Source: JABCPE02 sp963516675 (GTDB lineage Bacteria; Bacteroidota; Bacteroidia; Flavobacteriales; Weeksellaceae). From it: DNA of 64,000 nt. Positions 35,324 to 44,184 of this stretch are shown here, piece by piece (within the stretch, counting starts at the first letter, position 1; each line of letters opens with the position of its first letter). Both the position numbers and the translations under genes were made by a program. The DNA is taken from the NCBI GenBank assembly GCA_963516675.1, contig CAUQBH010000002.1, forward strand, positions 124,001-188,000. Direction: 5' to 3'. The notes under the pieces are model-generated. The model worked only from the letters and a program-made list of their open reading frames with translations. It searched no databases and was not told the origin of the DNA.

Positions 35324-36235
35324 TTACACTTCTTCATCAATGATAAATGTAGGTCTGCCTTTCGCCTGATCAAAAGTTTTTCCTAAATACACTCCCACAA
35401 TACCTATGCAGCTGATGATAATTCCCGATAAAAACCAAATAGATAATATCAATGAGCTAAAACCAGGCTGTGCTATTTTTCCTGTAAGAGCCAGATACAG
35501 ATAGTATATTCCTACAATGAAAGACAAAACAGATATACTTAATCCAAAGTTTATAAACAACCTAAGCGGCTTATCCGAAAAAGATATAATAACATTGAAT
35601 GCCTGTTTAAAAAGCCTTCCTACACTATATGTGGATTTTCCTTCCTCGCGTTCTCCATGTTCTATCGGAATGGAAACACTTTTAAACCCAATCCAGTTAA
35701 TGAATAACGAAAAGAATTTAACATAGTCTCCCATATCTAAAATAGACTTAATGGTCTTTTGGTGATAAATCCCAAAATTCGCTACATTGTTATCAAAATT
35801 CGCTCCTGATAAGTAATTAAACACCTTGTAAAAAAGTTTAGATGTTAATTTTTTCAGGAATTTGTCTTTTCGGTTTTCTCTTTGTCCTAAAACGATATCG
35901 TATCCTTCTAAAGCTTTTTTGTAGAGTTTGGCTATTTCTTTCGGCTGGTCCTGCATATCACAGTCCATTACTACCACCCAGTCGCCTTTTGTTTTTGTAA
36001 GTCCAGCAAAAATAGCACTATGCTGACCAAAATTTCTGCTCAGACGAATGCTTTTTATCTTAGGATTTTGGCTGGAAAGCACTTTCATCACTTCCCAAGA
36101 ATTATCGGGACTTCGGTCATCTACCAATATGATTTCGTAGTCCTCGCCGATTCTCTCCATTACTAAATTAATTTCAGAAACGAGAATCGGAAGGATTTTT
36201 TCAGCTCGGTAGACAGGACTTACAATAGAAATCAT
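35324..36235 (-). CDS. Polyprenyl-phosphate glycosyltransferase (GT2, GtrB/ArnC/DPM1-like)
   Basis: A 303-residue membrane enzyme. The N-terminal GT2 domain carries IVSPVYRAEKIL, VDDRSPDNSWE and the metal-binding DCDMQDQP element. Two membrane segments (about residues 225-250 and 260-285) follow near the C-terminus. This is the layout of GtrB and ArnC, which put a sugar on undecaprenyl phosphate at the inner face of the membrane. In this cluster it could charge the carrier with the acylated amino sugar for the GT-C-like protein. The last base of its ATG codon region overlaps the rfbB stop (1 base). Confidence 0.88.
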   Translation of the reverse strand: MISIVSPVYRAEKILPILVSEINLVMERIGEDYEIILVDDRSPDNSWEVMKVLSSQNPKIKSIRLSRNFGQHSAIFAGLTKTKGDWVVVMDCDMQDQPKEIAKLYKKALEGYDIVLGQRENRKDKFLKKLTSKLFYKVFNYLSGANFDNNVANFGIYHQKTIKSILDMGDYVKFFSLFINWIGFKSVSIPIEHGEREEGKSTYSVGRLFKQAFNVIISFSDKPLRLFINFGLSISVLSFIVGIYYLYLALTGKIAQPGFSSLILSIWFLSGIIISCIGIVGVYLGKTFDQAKGRPTFIIDEEV

Positions 36236-37314
36236 TAGCTATACTGTTTTTCGTAGTATTTTTGGTATTCTCCACTGGTTACATGCTCCAGCCAATCTTT
36301 ATTGCTCAGGAACCAATCGATGGTTTTAGCTAGACCTTCTTCAAAAGTCACAGAAGGCTTCCATCCTAAATCTTTATTCAGTTTCGTAGCATCTATAGCA
36401 TAGCGTTTGTCATGCCCTGGGCGGTCTTTCACAAAAGTGATTAGCTTTTCTGAATAGCCAGCAGGATTTCCAAGTTTTGCATCCATTTGTTTAATCAATT
36501 CCTTGATTAAATCAATATTTTGCCACTCATTAAATCCACCAATGTTGTATGTTTCTCCTGTTTTCGCTTCATGGAAAATTTGGAAAATAGCACGAGCGTG
36601 GTCTATCACGAACAGCCAGTCACGGGTATATTTACCATCGCCATAGATTGGCAGCGGTTTTTCGTTGAGAATATTAGAAATACAAAGCGGAATCAGTTTC
36701 TCTGGGAAATGATTTGGGCCATAGTTGTTTGAACAGTTGGAAACAATGTAAGGAAGCCCATAAGTGTTTCCATAAGCTCTTACCAAATGGTCGCTGGCTG
36801 CTTTACTCGCAGAATATGGAGATTTTGGGTCGTAAGGCGTTTCCTCAGTGAAAAATCCTGTTTCTCCCAAAGCACCATAGACTTCATCCGTAGAAACATG
36901 GTAGAAAAGGTTTTTTCTCTGTTCATTAGGAAATCTTCCATGCGTGTGCTCAGGATTCAGTGTCCAAAATTCTTTACAAAGGTTAAGAAGGTTAGCAGTC
37001 CCAATTACATTGGTATTGATGAAAGCATTTGGGTCTGTGATACTTCTATCCACATGGCTTTCCGCAGCGAGGTGTATCACCGCATCAGGATTATGTTTTT
37101 CAAAAACTTTTTTTAGTTCTTCTGGTTTTGTGATGTCTGCTTTTTCAAAGATATATTTTGGTTCGTTTTCTATATCTTTCAGGTTTTCAAGGTTTCCTGC
37201 GTATGTAAGGGCATCTAGGTTGATGATTTTCGTTTGCGGGAGATTTTTCACAAACTCACGAACAACATGAGAACCGATAAATCCTGCTCCGCCAGTGATA
37301 ATGATAGATTTCAT
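36235..37314 (-). CDS. rfbB: dTDP-glucose 4,6-dehydratase RfbB
   Basis: Converts dTDP-glucose to dTDP-4-keto-6-deoxyglucose. It has 359 residues. The NAD-binding motif GGAGFIGSH is at residues 7-15. The catalytic Tyr-Lys pair lies in YSASK and the preceding VSTDEVYGALG contains the Thr-Asp-Glu triad of true 4,6-dehydratases. It forms the pathway with RfbA at the other end of the operon. No RfbC or RfbD gene accompanies it in the window, so a rhamnose route is not completed here. Confidence 0.96.
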   Translation of the reverse strand: MKSIIITGGAGFIGSHVVREFVKNLPQTKIINLDALTYAGNLENLKDIENEPKYIFEKADITKPEELKKVFEKHNPDAVIHLAAESHVDRSITDPNAFINTNVIGTANLLNLCKEFWTLNPEHTHGRFPNEQRKNLFYHVSTDEVYGALGETGFFTEETPYDPKSPYSASKAASDHLVRAYGNTYGLPYIVSNCSNNYGPNHFPEKLIPLCISNILNEKPLPIYGDGKYTRDWLFVIDHARAIFQIFHEAKTGETYNIGGFNEWQNIDLIKELIKQMDAKLGNPAGYSEKLITFVKDRPGHDKRYAIDATKLNKDLGWKPSVTFEEGLAKTIDWFLSNKDWLEHVTSGEYQKYYEKQYS

Positions 37315-37318
37315 AATT

Positions 37319-38125
37319 TTATAGTTCTAATTTTAAAGAATTTCCATCCAAATAAACAGCTTTGGATTCAGTGATTTTTATTTTTTGTTCCTCAGAAAAA
37401 CCGATGGTTTCTCCATTTTTTAGAGTAACATCATAAGCTAAAATATAGTTGAGAACAGGAAGGATAAAGTCGTGCAAATCACTTCGTGACATTCGGCTGT
37501 CGATGATTTCTATTTCCTTTTTTCCAAAATCTTTCATTCCAAAAGTATAAAGGCTGTTTTTCCCTTCTTCTGAGCCGATAAGTCCGATGTAAATCCACAG
37601 AATCACAGGTAGATTTCCTTCTAATAAAAAGTCTGCAAAGTCAATATACAAACCTTTCGGAAGAAGCAGAGTCTGACTTCCTTGATAAATACCTATCGCA
37701 TCAGGAGAAGTTCTGAGGATAGAGGCGTTAATCATCGTCATCAAAGAGAATTTCTCAACCTGACTTTTTGATTTATCTAAAATAGAGACAATGGCGTGGC
37801 TGTCATGCTCTGAAACTTCTTTTTCTACATTATTCCAAAGGTAAGAATACCCAAATATTGATTCTAAATCTTCACTTGGAATAGGTGCTGGCATTTTTGC
37901 AATGGCAGCCATCATTCCGTTGATAGTGAGAGTTGCCACTTCATCATCGCCAGAGATTTCAGAAACTTCTAGTCCCCAGTGAGATTTTAAATCTTCTAAA
38001 ACTTTATCCAGCGAATAGCTTCCTCCTTTGAACATTGGCATAGAAAGCGCTATGCTGCTATTCTCCTTTTCAGGTTTTGGAGTTTCCTTTGTCTCTTTTT
38101 TCTTGAAAAAATCAAAAAGTCCCAT
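37319..38125 (-). CDS. DUF4261-like protein within the glycan operon
   Basis: A 268-residue soluble protein that begins MGLFDFFKKKET, a basic amphipathic lead followed by a short Lys/Glu-rich linker. The body has DLKSHWGLEV, ATLTINGMMAAIAKMPAPIP and VSEHDSHAIVSIL, a pattern I recognise as DUF4261 (function unknown to me). It lies between ugd (12 bases) and rfbB (4 bases) on the same strand, so it shares their transcript. Nothing ties it to sugar chemistry, and it may be a passenger. Family call from memory. Confidence 0.75.
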   Translation of the reverse strand: MGLFDFFKKKETKETPKPEKENSSIALSMPMFKGGSYSLDKVLEDLKSHWGLEVSEISGDDEVATLTINGMMAAIAKMPAPIPSEDLESIFGYSYLWNNVEKEVSEHDSHAIVSILDKSKSQVEKFSLMTMINASILRTSPDAIGIYQGSQTLLLPKGLYIDFADFLLEGNLPVILWIYIGLIGSEEGKNSLYTFGMKDFGKKEIEIIDSRMSRSDLHDFILPVLNYILAYDVTLKNGETIGFSEEQKIKITESKAVYLDGNSLKLEL

Positions 38126-38137
38126 AATTTTATGTTT

Positions 38138-39448
38138 TTATTTTATAGTTTTTCTACCGATAGATTTATAATAAAATCCTGTGTTTTCTATTTGGTCGAT
38201 AGAGAACATATTTCTACCATCGAAAATAGCTTTGTTCTTCATCTTTTCTGCCATAAGCTGGAAGTTAGGATTTTTGAACTCGCTCCATTCTGTCGCTATC
38301 AGCAGACAATCAGCATCTTCTAGGCAAGAATACATGTCTTTGGTGTATTCTATTTTGTCGCCAAAGATTTTTTTCACATTTTCCTCTGCGATGGCATCGT
38401 AAGCCGTTATTTTTGCTCCTTTTTCTAATAAAAGAGAAATATTGTCCAGAGATGAAGCTTCTCTGATGTCATCAGTATTGGCTTTGAAAGCAAGTCCCCA
38501 CATCGCGATTTTCTTATCCTTGATGTTTCCGCCGAAATATTTTTCAATTTCAGAAACGAGGATTACTTTTTGAGCCTTATTTACATTTTCAGTAGCGTTA
38601 AGGATTTGGAAATCAAAGTTTTCTTCTTTTCCTGATTTGATGAGGGCTTTCACATCTTTCGGGAAACAGCTTCCTCCGTAGCCTATACCTGGGAAAAGGA
38701 AACGATGCCCGATTCTGTCATCACTTCCCATACCGAGCCTTACTTTGTCTACATCGGCTCCTACTTTTTCACAGTAATTTGCGATTTCATTCATGAAAGT
38801 GATTTTCACAGCAAGGAACGAATTAGCTGCATATTTAGTCAGTTCCGAAGATTTTTCATCCATGAAAATGATTGGAACTCCCGTGTTAGTGAACGGTTGG
38901 TAGATTTGGGCAATGATATTTTTAGCCTTGTCCGAACTAGAACCCACTACGATTCTAGCAGGATTCATAGAGTCTTCCACAGCAAATCCTTCGCGGAGAA
39001 ATTCTGGGTTAGAAACCACATCGAAAGGAATGTCTGTTTTCGTAGAAATGGTCTCTCTCACTCTGTCCGCTGTTCCTACTGGAACGGTTGATTTATTGAC
39101 GATTACTTTGTAAGAAGTCATCAGCTCACCGATGTTTTCAGAAACCTTCAAAACATAAGAAAGGTCTGCGCTGCCATCCTCACCAGGAGGTGTCGGCAAA
39201 GCGAGATAAATCACATCACACTGGTCTAATGCTTCTTTTAGTTGAGTAGTAAAAAACAGCCTATTCGCCTGTATGTTTCTTAAAAATATTTCTTCCAAGC
39301 CAGGTTCGTAGATGGGAACGATTCCCTTTTTCATGTTTTCTACTTTTGTTTCATCTATATCAACACAATAAACCGTGTTTCCTAGCTCAGCTAGAGTGGT
39401 TCCTGTAACCAGCCCTACATATCCTGTTCCTACAATTACAATATTCAT
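38138..39448 (-). CDS. ugd: UDP-glucose 6-dehydrogenase
   Basis: Oxidises UDP-glucose to UDP-glucuronate with NAD+. It has 436 residues. The N-terminal Rossmann motif GTGYVGLVTG is at residues 7-16. The catalytic cysteine lies in GIGYGGSCFPKD (about residue 260), and the C-terminal domain has GLAFKANTDDIREA. It is the first gene of the minus-strand glycan operon, directly behind a good promoter. A close relative (UDP-ManNAc dehydrogenase) is less likely given the sequence around the active site. Confidence 0.9.
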   Translation of the reverse strand: MNIVIVGTGYVGLVTGTTLAELGNTVYCVDIDETKVENMKKGIVPIYEPGLEEIFLRNIQANRLFFTTQLKEALDQCDVIYLALPTPPGEDGSADLSYVLKVSENIGELMTSYKVIVNKSTVPVGTADRVRETISTKTDIPFDVVSNPEFLREGFAVEDSMNPARIVVGSSSDKAKNIIAQIYQPFTNTGVPIIFMDEKSSELTKYAANSFLAVKITFMNEIANYCEKVGADVDKVRLGMGSDDRIGHRFLFPGIGYGGSCFPKDVKALIKSGKEENFDFQILNATENVNKAQKVILVSEIEKYFGGNIKDKKIAMWGLAFKANTDDIREASSLDNISLLLEKGAKITAYDAIAEENVKKIFGDKIEYTKDMYSCLEDADCLLIATEWSEFKNPNFQLMAEKMKNKAIFDGRNMFSIDQIENTGFYYKSIGRKTIK

Positions 39449-39473
39449 TTAGTATAAAAATCTTTTCGATCTA

Positions 39474-39502
39474 CAAAGGTAATATTTTTTAGTGAAATAA
39501 AA
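39474..39502 (-). promoter_or_regulatory. Promoter of the glycan operon (upstream of ugd)
   Basis: On the minus strand 39481-39474 reads TACCTTTG, an exact -7 element. A TTTT stands about 17 bases upstream in place of TTTG. The ugd ATG is 25 bases downstream. It is back to back with the rimP promoter. Confidence 0.6.
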
Positions 39503-39517
39503 TCTTTTCAGCGATAA

Positions 39518-39549
39518 TTTGCTATAAATGAATAATTTTCTTAAATTTG
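39518..39549 (+). promoter_or_regulatory. Promoter of the rimP-nusA-infB operon
   Basis: TTTG at 39518-39521 and TAAATTTG at 39542-39549 both match the Bacteroidota consensus exactly, with a 20-base spacer. Transcription would start near 39556, leaving a leader of about 70 bases before rimP. Confidence 0.75.
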
Positions 39550-39569
39550 CACACAGATTTACGGGAATA

Positions 39570-39638
39570 ATGATGGAAAGGCTTCAAAGGAAGGCCTTTT
39601 TTATATATCCTGAAATAACGCAGAAATATGGATTTTAA
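39570..39638 (+). other. Possible 22-codon leader reading frame overlapping the rimP start
   Basis: Two adjacent ATG codons (39570, 39573) open a frame of 22 codons that runs through the leader hairpin and ends at TAA 39636-39638, 11 bases inside rimP in another frame. There is no direct evidence of translation; it may be chance. Confidence 0.25.
39577..39602 (+). promoter_or_regulatory. Terminator-like hairpin in the rimP leader
   Basis: AAAGGCTT (39577-39584) can pair with AAGGCCTTT (39591-39599), followed by a T-run to 39602. It lies inside the transcribed leader, about 25 bases before the rimP ATG, and has the form of an attenuator. An alternative fold with an AAAG tetraloop and one bulged G is possible. 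Confidence 0.55.
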
Positions 39639-40095
39639 GACAAGGGTAGAAGAGCTGATACAGGCATTTTTAGAGGAAAGAAAAGATATTTATTTGGTTG
39701 ATTTGAAAATATCTTCAGGGAATGATGTGGTGGTTATTTTGGATGGAGATGAGTCACTTTCTATTCAGGATTGTCTAGATGCCAGCAGGGCGATAGAGTT
39801 TAATCTGGATAGAGAAGAAGTGGATTTTTCTCTTCAGGTGATGAGTGCAGGACTGAGCGAGCCACTCAAATTACCAAGACAATACAAGAAGAATGTAGGA
39901 AGGGAGCTTGAAGTCACGATAGAGAAAGGCGAAGTGATTAAGGGAGAACTACTGGAAGCCGATGAAGAAAAAATAGTTTTGATGCTGAGGTATAGAAGGC
40001 CAAAACTCGTAGGAAAAGGAAAAGAAGATGTGGAGGAACAAAGGGAAATCCCTTACCAAAGCATAAAGAGAGCAATGATAGTAATTAAGTTTTAA
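39628..40095 (+). CDS. rimP: Ribosome maturation factor RimP
   Basis: Assists 30S subunit assembly in the cytosol. It has 155 residues. The N-terminal domain contains LVDLKISSGNDVVVILDGDE and then the DCLDASRAIEFNLD element, and VMSAGLSEPLKLPRQYKKNVGR is the family signature (positions about 71-92, key residues Ser, Gly, Leu, Pro, Arg). It is the first gene of the rimP-nusA-infB operon, as in most bacteria, 23 bases before nusA. Confidence 0.93.
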   Translation: MDFKTRVEELIQAFLEERKDIYLVDLKISSGNDVVVILDGDESLSIQDCLDASRAIEFNLDREEVDFSLQVMSAGLSEPLKLPRQYKKNVGRELEVTIEKGEVIKGELLEADEEKIVLMLRYRRPKLVGKGKEDVEEQREIPYQSIKRAMIVIKF

Positions 40096-40118
40096 AAATT
40101 TTAGTCAAAGTAAAAAAT

Positions 40119-41351
40119 ATGGATAATTTAGCATTAATCGAATCTTTTGGTGATTTTAAAGATGAAAAAGGGATTAGTAAGATAGATTTGATGGCAATTA
40201 TAGAAGATTCGCTAAAAACCTTACTGAAAAAAAGATATGATTCTGATGACCATTTTGATGTAATTGTAAACCCTGATAAGGGAGATTTTCAGATATTTTT
40301 GAATAAAAAAATCGTTGAAGACCAGATGTCAGAAGATGACGATTTGGAAATAGAAATCTCTGAAGCGAAAAAAATAGATCCTACATTTGAGGTGGGAGAG
40401 GAATTTACCCAAGAAATCCCATTGGCACAATTAGGGCGAAGAAATATCTTGACATTGAAACAGATTTTGGCAACAAAATTACAAGAGCATAATAATGCTG
40501 CAATGTATGAGATGTTCAAGGATAGAATAGGTGAAGTGGTTGTAGGAGAAGTGCACCACATCCGTGGTAAGCAGGTAATTATCTTGGATGATGAAGGGAA
40601 TGAATACATTTTACCCAAAGAAAACCAAATTCCTACGGATTTCTTCAAGAAAGGAGAAAGCATTAGAGCGGTGATTGAAAAAGTTGATTTCAAAGGTTCT
40701 AAACCTCAGATTATCGTTTCAAGAACAGCGCCTAAGTTCTTGGAAAAACTTTTAGAACTAGAAATTCCAGAAATATTGGATGGAACTATCATCTTGAAAA
40801 AAGCAGTAAGAATTCCAGGTGAAAAAGCTAAAATTGCTGTAGATGCCTTAGACGAAAGAATAGACCCTGTGGGCGCTTGTGTGGGTGTGAAAGGTTCTAG
40901 AATTCATGGTGTGGTGAGAGAACTTAGAAATGAAAATATTGATGTAATCCAGTGGTCTAAAAACCCAGAAGTATTGGTAAAAAGAGCATTGGGAGGTGTG
41001 GAAATCAACAAGGTGGAAATCAATGAAGAAGACCACTATGCACTAGTATACGCTCCAGTAGATGAAATTTCAAAAATCATCGGAAAACAAGGGCAAAATA
41101 TCAAACTAGCTTCTTGGCTTACAGATTATGAAATAGATGTATACAGAGAAAAACAAGAAGATGATGATGTAGAGCTGAAAGAGTTTGATGATGAAATCGA
41201 GCAGTGGATTATAGATGAATTTACAAAAGTAGGGCTGGATACAGCGAGAAGTATCTTGGACAAGGATACAGATGTGTTGCTCAACTTAGTAGATTTAGAA
41301 GAAGAGACAATAGAAGAGGTTAAGAAAATCTTGAGAGAAGAATTGGAATAA
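40119..41351 (+). CDS. nusA: Transcription termination/antitermination factor NusA
   Basis: Binds RNA polymerase and nascent RNA to control pausing and termination. It has 410 residues: an N-terminal polymerase-binding domain (1-130), an S1 domain (about 135-200, GEVVVGEVHHIRGKQVI) and two KH domains (VGVKGSRIHGVVREL and SKIIGKQGQNIKLAS, about 245-340). The enterobacterial C-terminal acidic repeats are absent, as expected outside Proteobacteria, though a short acidic helical end is kept. Confidence 0.96.
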   Translation: MDNLALIESFGDFKDEKGISKIDLMAIIEDSLKTLLKKRYDSDDHFDVIVNPDKGDFQIFLNKKIVEDQMSEDDDLEIEISEAKKIDPTFEVGEEFTQEIPLAQLGRRNILTLKQILATKLQEHNNAAMYEMFKDRIGEVVVGEVHHIRGKQVIILDDEGNEYILPKENQIPTDFFKKGESIRAVIEKVDFKGSKPQIIVSRTAPKFLEKLLELEIPEILDGTIILKKAVRIPGEKAKIAVDALDERIDPVGACVGVKGSRIHGVVRELRNENIDVIQWSKNPEVLVKRALGGVEINKVEINEEDHYALVYAPVDEISKIIGKQGQNIKLASWLTDYEIDVYREKQEDDDVELKEFDDEIEQWIIDEFTKVGLDTARSILDKDTDVLLNLVDLEEETIEEVKKILREELE

Positions 41352-41398
41352 ACCTCCTTTGTCTAAAATATAATAGAATAAACAAAAAAACAAAAGTA

Positions 41399-41414
41399 TT
41401 CAGCTTTGGCTGAA
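41399..41414 (+). other. Small hairpin before infB
   Basis: TTCAGC (41399-41404) pairs with GCTGAA (41409-41414) around TTTG. No T-run follows, so it is unlikely to terminate. It could be an RNA-processing or translation-control element 14 bases before the infB ATG. Confidence 0.35.
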
Positions 41415-41428
41415 CAAAAAGTAAAAAT

Positions 41429-44086
41429 ATGCCAAAAATCAGATTAAATAAAGCAGCAAAGGAACTTAATATTTCCATTCCAAGGGCAGTAGAGTTTTTG
41501 CAGAGTAAGGGGTTTGAGATTGATAGCAATCCCAATGTGTTGTTGGAAGCAGAGGCTTTCTCCGCATTAGAGCAGGAATTTGCAGCTGATAAGAAGCAGA
41601 AAGAGGCTTCACAGGAGGTGGTGATTTCTAAAGTTCCAGAGGTGAAATTAGAAACAGAAGAACCAAAAGCTCCAGAAGTGATTAAGGCTCAGGCTCCTAA
41701 AACAAAGATTATAGGCAAAATAGATCTGGAGGCGAAGCCTAAAAAGGAAAAAGAAGTGGAAGCAGCTTCACCAAAAGAAGCTGTGAAAGAGGAAGTGGTA
41801 GCTCCTAAACCAGAAACTACAAAAGAGAAAAAAACTGAACCTAAGGCTGAACCAAAACCAAAAGCAGAGGCAAAACCTGTTGTGGATACTGAAGAATCTT
41901 CTGAACCAGAAAAGATAGAAACAAAATATCAAAAACTAGACGGGCCAAAAATCCTTCAGACCGAGAAAATAGATTTGTCTCAGTTTGAAACAAAACCAAA
42001 ACCTTCTGACAAGAAGAAACAAAGAAAAAGAATCCAAAAATCTGCTGGAGAGGATGCTAAACCAGCGAATAACAAAGCAGGAGCGGATAAAAAATTTGCT
42101 AAAGATAAGCCACAAGGAGGAAACCGCGATAAAGGAGGCAAAAAAGGAGGAAAGAGAGAGCGTGTAATGCCTGTGGAGCTTACAGATGAGCAAGTAAAAA
42201 ATCAAATCAAAGAAACTTTGGAAAAACTTACTAACAAAGGTGGTAAGTCCAAAGGAGCTAAGTATAGAAAAGAAAAAAGAAATTTCCGTAGAGAACAAGA
42301 TGAGCTTCAGCAGGAGCTAGAAGCACAAGATAGAACTCTGAAAGTTACTGAGTTTATCACAGTGAACGAGCTTGCTGCCCTTATGGATGTGAGCCCTACG
42401 GAGGTTATCTCTGCATGTTTCTCCCTTGGAGTGATGGTAACCATGAACCAAAGATTGGAAGCCGATATCCTGACATTGGTAGCAGATGAATTTGGGTACA
42501 AAATAGAATTCTCTGATGCAGATTTGGAAGACAACTCAGAAGAGGAAGCAGAAGACAGCGAAGAAGATTTATTACCAAGAGCACCTATTGTTACTGTAAT
42601 GGGGCATGTGGACCACGGTAAGACATCATTGCTGGACTACATCAGAAAAACGAATGTTATCGCTGGTGAGTCAGGAGGGATTACCCAGCACATCGGTGCA
42701 TACAGTGTTCAGCTGGAGAATGGCAGACACATTACTTTCTTGGATACTCCTGGGCACGAGGCATTTACAGCAATGAGAGCTAGAGGAGCGCAGGTAACGG
42801 ATGTAGCAATCATCGTTATCGCAGCCGATGATGAGGTGATGCCACAGACCAAAGAGGCGATTTCCCACGCACAGGCTGCGGGTGTGCCAATGATTATTGC
42901 ATTAAACAAAGTAGATAAACCTAATGCCAATCCAGATAAAATCCGTGAACAGCTTTCAGGATTGAATATCTTGGTCGAAGAATGGGGAGGAAATGTCCAA
43001 GCTCAGGAGATTTCAGCTAAATTTGGTAATAATGTAGATTTACTTTTAGAAAAAGTTCTCCTTCAAGCTGATTTATTGGATTTAAAAGCTAATCCTAATA
43101 AACCTGCGTCAGGAGTGGTGATAGAGGCATCTTTGGACAAAGGAAGAGGTTATGTTTCTACACTTTTAGTTCAGGCAGGAACACTCAAAGTAGGAGATTA
43201 TGTGCTTGCTGGGAAAAACCACGGTAAAGTAAAAGCGATGCTGGATGAAAGAGGGCACAACCTTCAGAAAGTAGGGCCTTCTACACCAGTGACAATTTTA
43301 GGTTTAGATGGAGCACCTACGGCAGGGGATAAATTCAAGGTTTATGAAGATGAAAGAGAAGCAAAATCTATTGCAAATAAGAGAGAACAGCTCCAAAGAG
43401 AGCAGACAATAAGAACGAAGAAGCATTTGACTCTGGACGAAATCGGACGAAGAATAGCCCTTGGAGATTTCAAAGAGCTGAACATTATCCTAAAAGGAGA
43501 TGTGGATGGTTCTGTGGAAGCCCTTACGGATATGCTTCAGAGATTATCAACAGAGGAAATCCAAGTCAATATCCTTCACAAAGGTGTAGGACAGATTACA
43601 GAGAGCGATATCTTACTTGCGACAGCTTCGGATGCTATCGTTATCGGATTTAATGTAAGAGCTGGAGCGAATGCAAAAGACCTTGCAGAGAAAGAAGAGA
43701 TAGAAATCAGAACTTACTCCGTAATCTACGATGCCATAGATGATGTGAAAGAGGCTATGGAAGGAATGCTTTCGCCAGAGATTAGAGAACAAGTGGTGGG
43801 TAATGTAGAAATCCGTGAGGTGTTCAAAATCTCTAAAGTGGGAAGTATCGCAGGATGTATGGTGCTTTCTGGTAAAGTGACAAGAAATTCTAAAGTTCGT
43901 CTATTGAGAGATGGAATCGTAAAATACGATGGCGAGCTGGAAAGCCTTAAACGCTACAAGGATGATGTGAAAGAGGTAACCAAAGGCTATGAATGTGGTC
44001 TTAACCTAAAAGGCTATAATGATATAGAAGTAGGCGACCTTCTTGAAATCTACGAAGAAGTAGCGATTAAGAAAAAACTGAAATAA
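41429..44086 (+). CDS. infB: Translation initiation factor IF-2
   Basis: Places initiator tRNA on the 30S subunit and promotes subunit joining by GTP hydrolysis. It has 885 residues. The first 270 or so are a Lys/Glu/Pro/Ala-rich, probably disordered region preceded by a small IF2N-like helix domain (1-50), with a second IF2N domain near 305-350. The G domain begins with GHVDHGKT at 392-399, then DTPGHEAF and NKVDKPN. Domains II, III and C2 follow to the end. It is the last gene of the operon. Confidence 0.97.
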   Translation: MPKIRLNKAAKELNISIPRAVEFLQSKGFEIDSNPNVLLEAEAFSALEQEFAADKKQKEASQEVVISKVPEVKLETEEPKAPEVIKAQAPKTKIIGKIDLEAKPKKEKEVEAASPKEAVKEEVVAPKPETTKEKKTEPKAEPKPKAEAKPVVDTEESSEPEKIETKYQKLDGPKILQTEKIDLSQFETKPKPSDKKKQRKRIQKSAGEDAKPANNKAGADKKFAKDKPQGGNRDKGGKKGGKRERVMPVELTDEQVKNQIKETLEKLTNKGGKSKGAKYRKEKRNFRREQDELQQELEAQDRTLKVTEFITVNELAALMDVSPTEVISACFSLGVMVTMNQRLEADILTLVADEFGYKIEFSDADLEDNSEEEAEDSEEDLLPRAPIVTVMGHVDHGKTSLLDYIRKTNVIAGESGGITQHIGAYSVQLENGRHITFLDTPGHEAFTAMRARGAQVTDVAIIVIAADDEVMPQTKEAISHAQAAGVPMIIALNKVDKPNANPDKIREQLSGLNILVEEWGGNVQAQEISAKFGNNVDLLLEKVLLQADLLDLKANPNKPASGVVIEASLDKGRGYVSTLLVQAGTLKVGDYVLAGKNHGKVKAMLDERGHNLQKVGPSTPVTILGLDGAPTAGDKFKVYEDEREAKSIANKREQLQREQTIRTKKHLTLDEIGRRIALGDFKELNIILKGDVDGSVEALTDMLQRLSTEEIQVNILHKGVGQITESDILLATASDAIVIGFNVRAGANAKDLAEKEEIEIRTYSVIYDAIDDVKEAMEGMLSPEIREQVVGNVEIREVFKISKVGSIAGCMVLSGKVTRNSKVRLLRDGIVKYDGELESLKRYKDDVKEVTKGYECGLNLKGYNDIEVGDLLEIYEEVAIKKKLK

Positions 44087-44104
44087 ATTTTATTAGATTA
44101 GTAG

Positions 44105-44141
44105 AAAAAACTTTGGCAAGACTCTTTTGTCAAAGTTTTTT
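44105..44141 (+). terminator. Terminator of the rimP-nusA-infB operon
   Basis: A 15-pair stem with one G-T pair (44105-44119 with 44127-44141) and a seven-base loop, bracketed by an A-run and a T-run, stands 19 bases after the infB stop. Confidence 0.88.
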
Positions 44142-44184
44142 CATTTATGGATGGATTTAGTTATTTTTGCTAAAAAATAAAATC

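Noticed and set aside
41936..42298. Ser/Phe-rich frame opposite the infB linker
   Set aside because: Antisense of a Lys/Glu-rich linker, which always gives Phe/Ser/Leu-rich frames.
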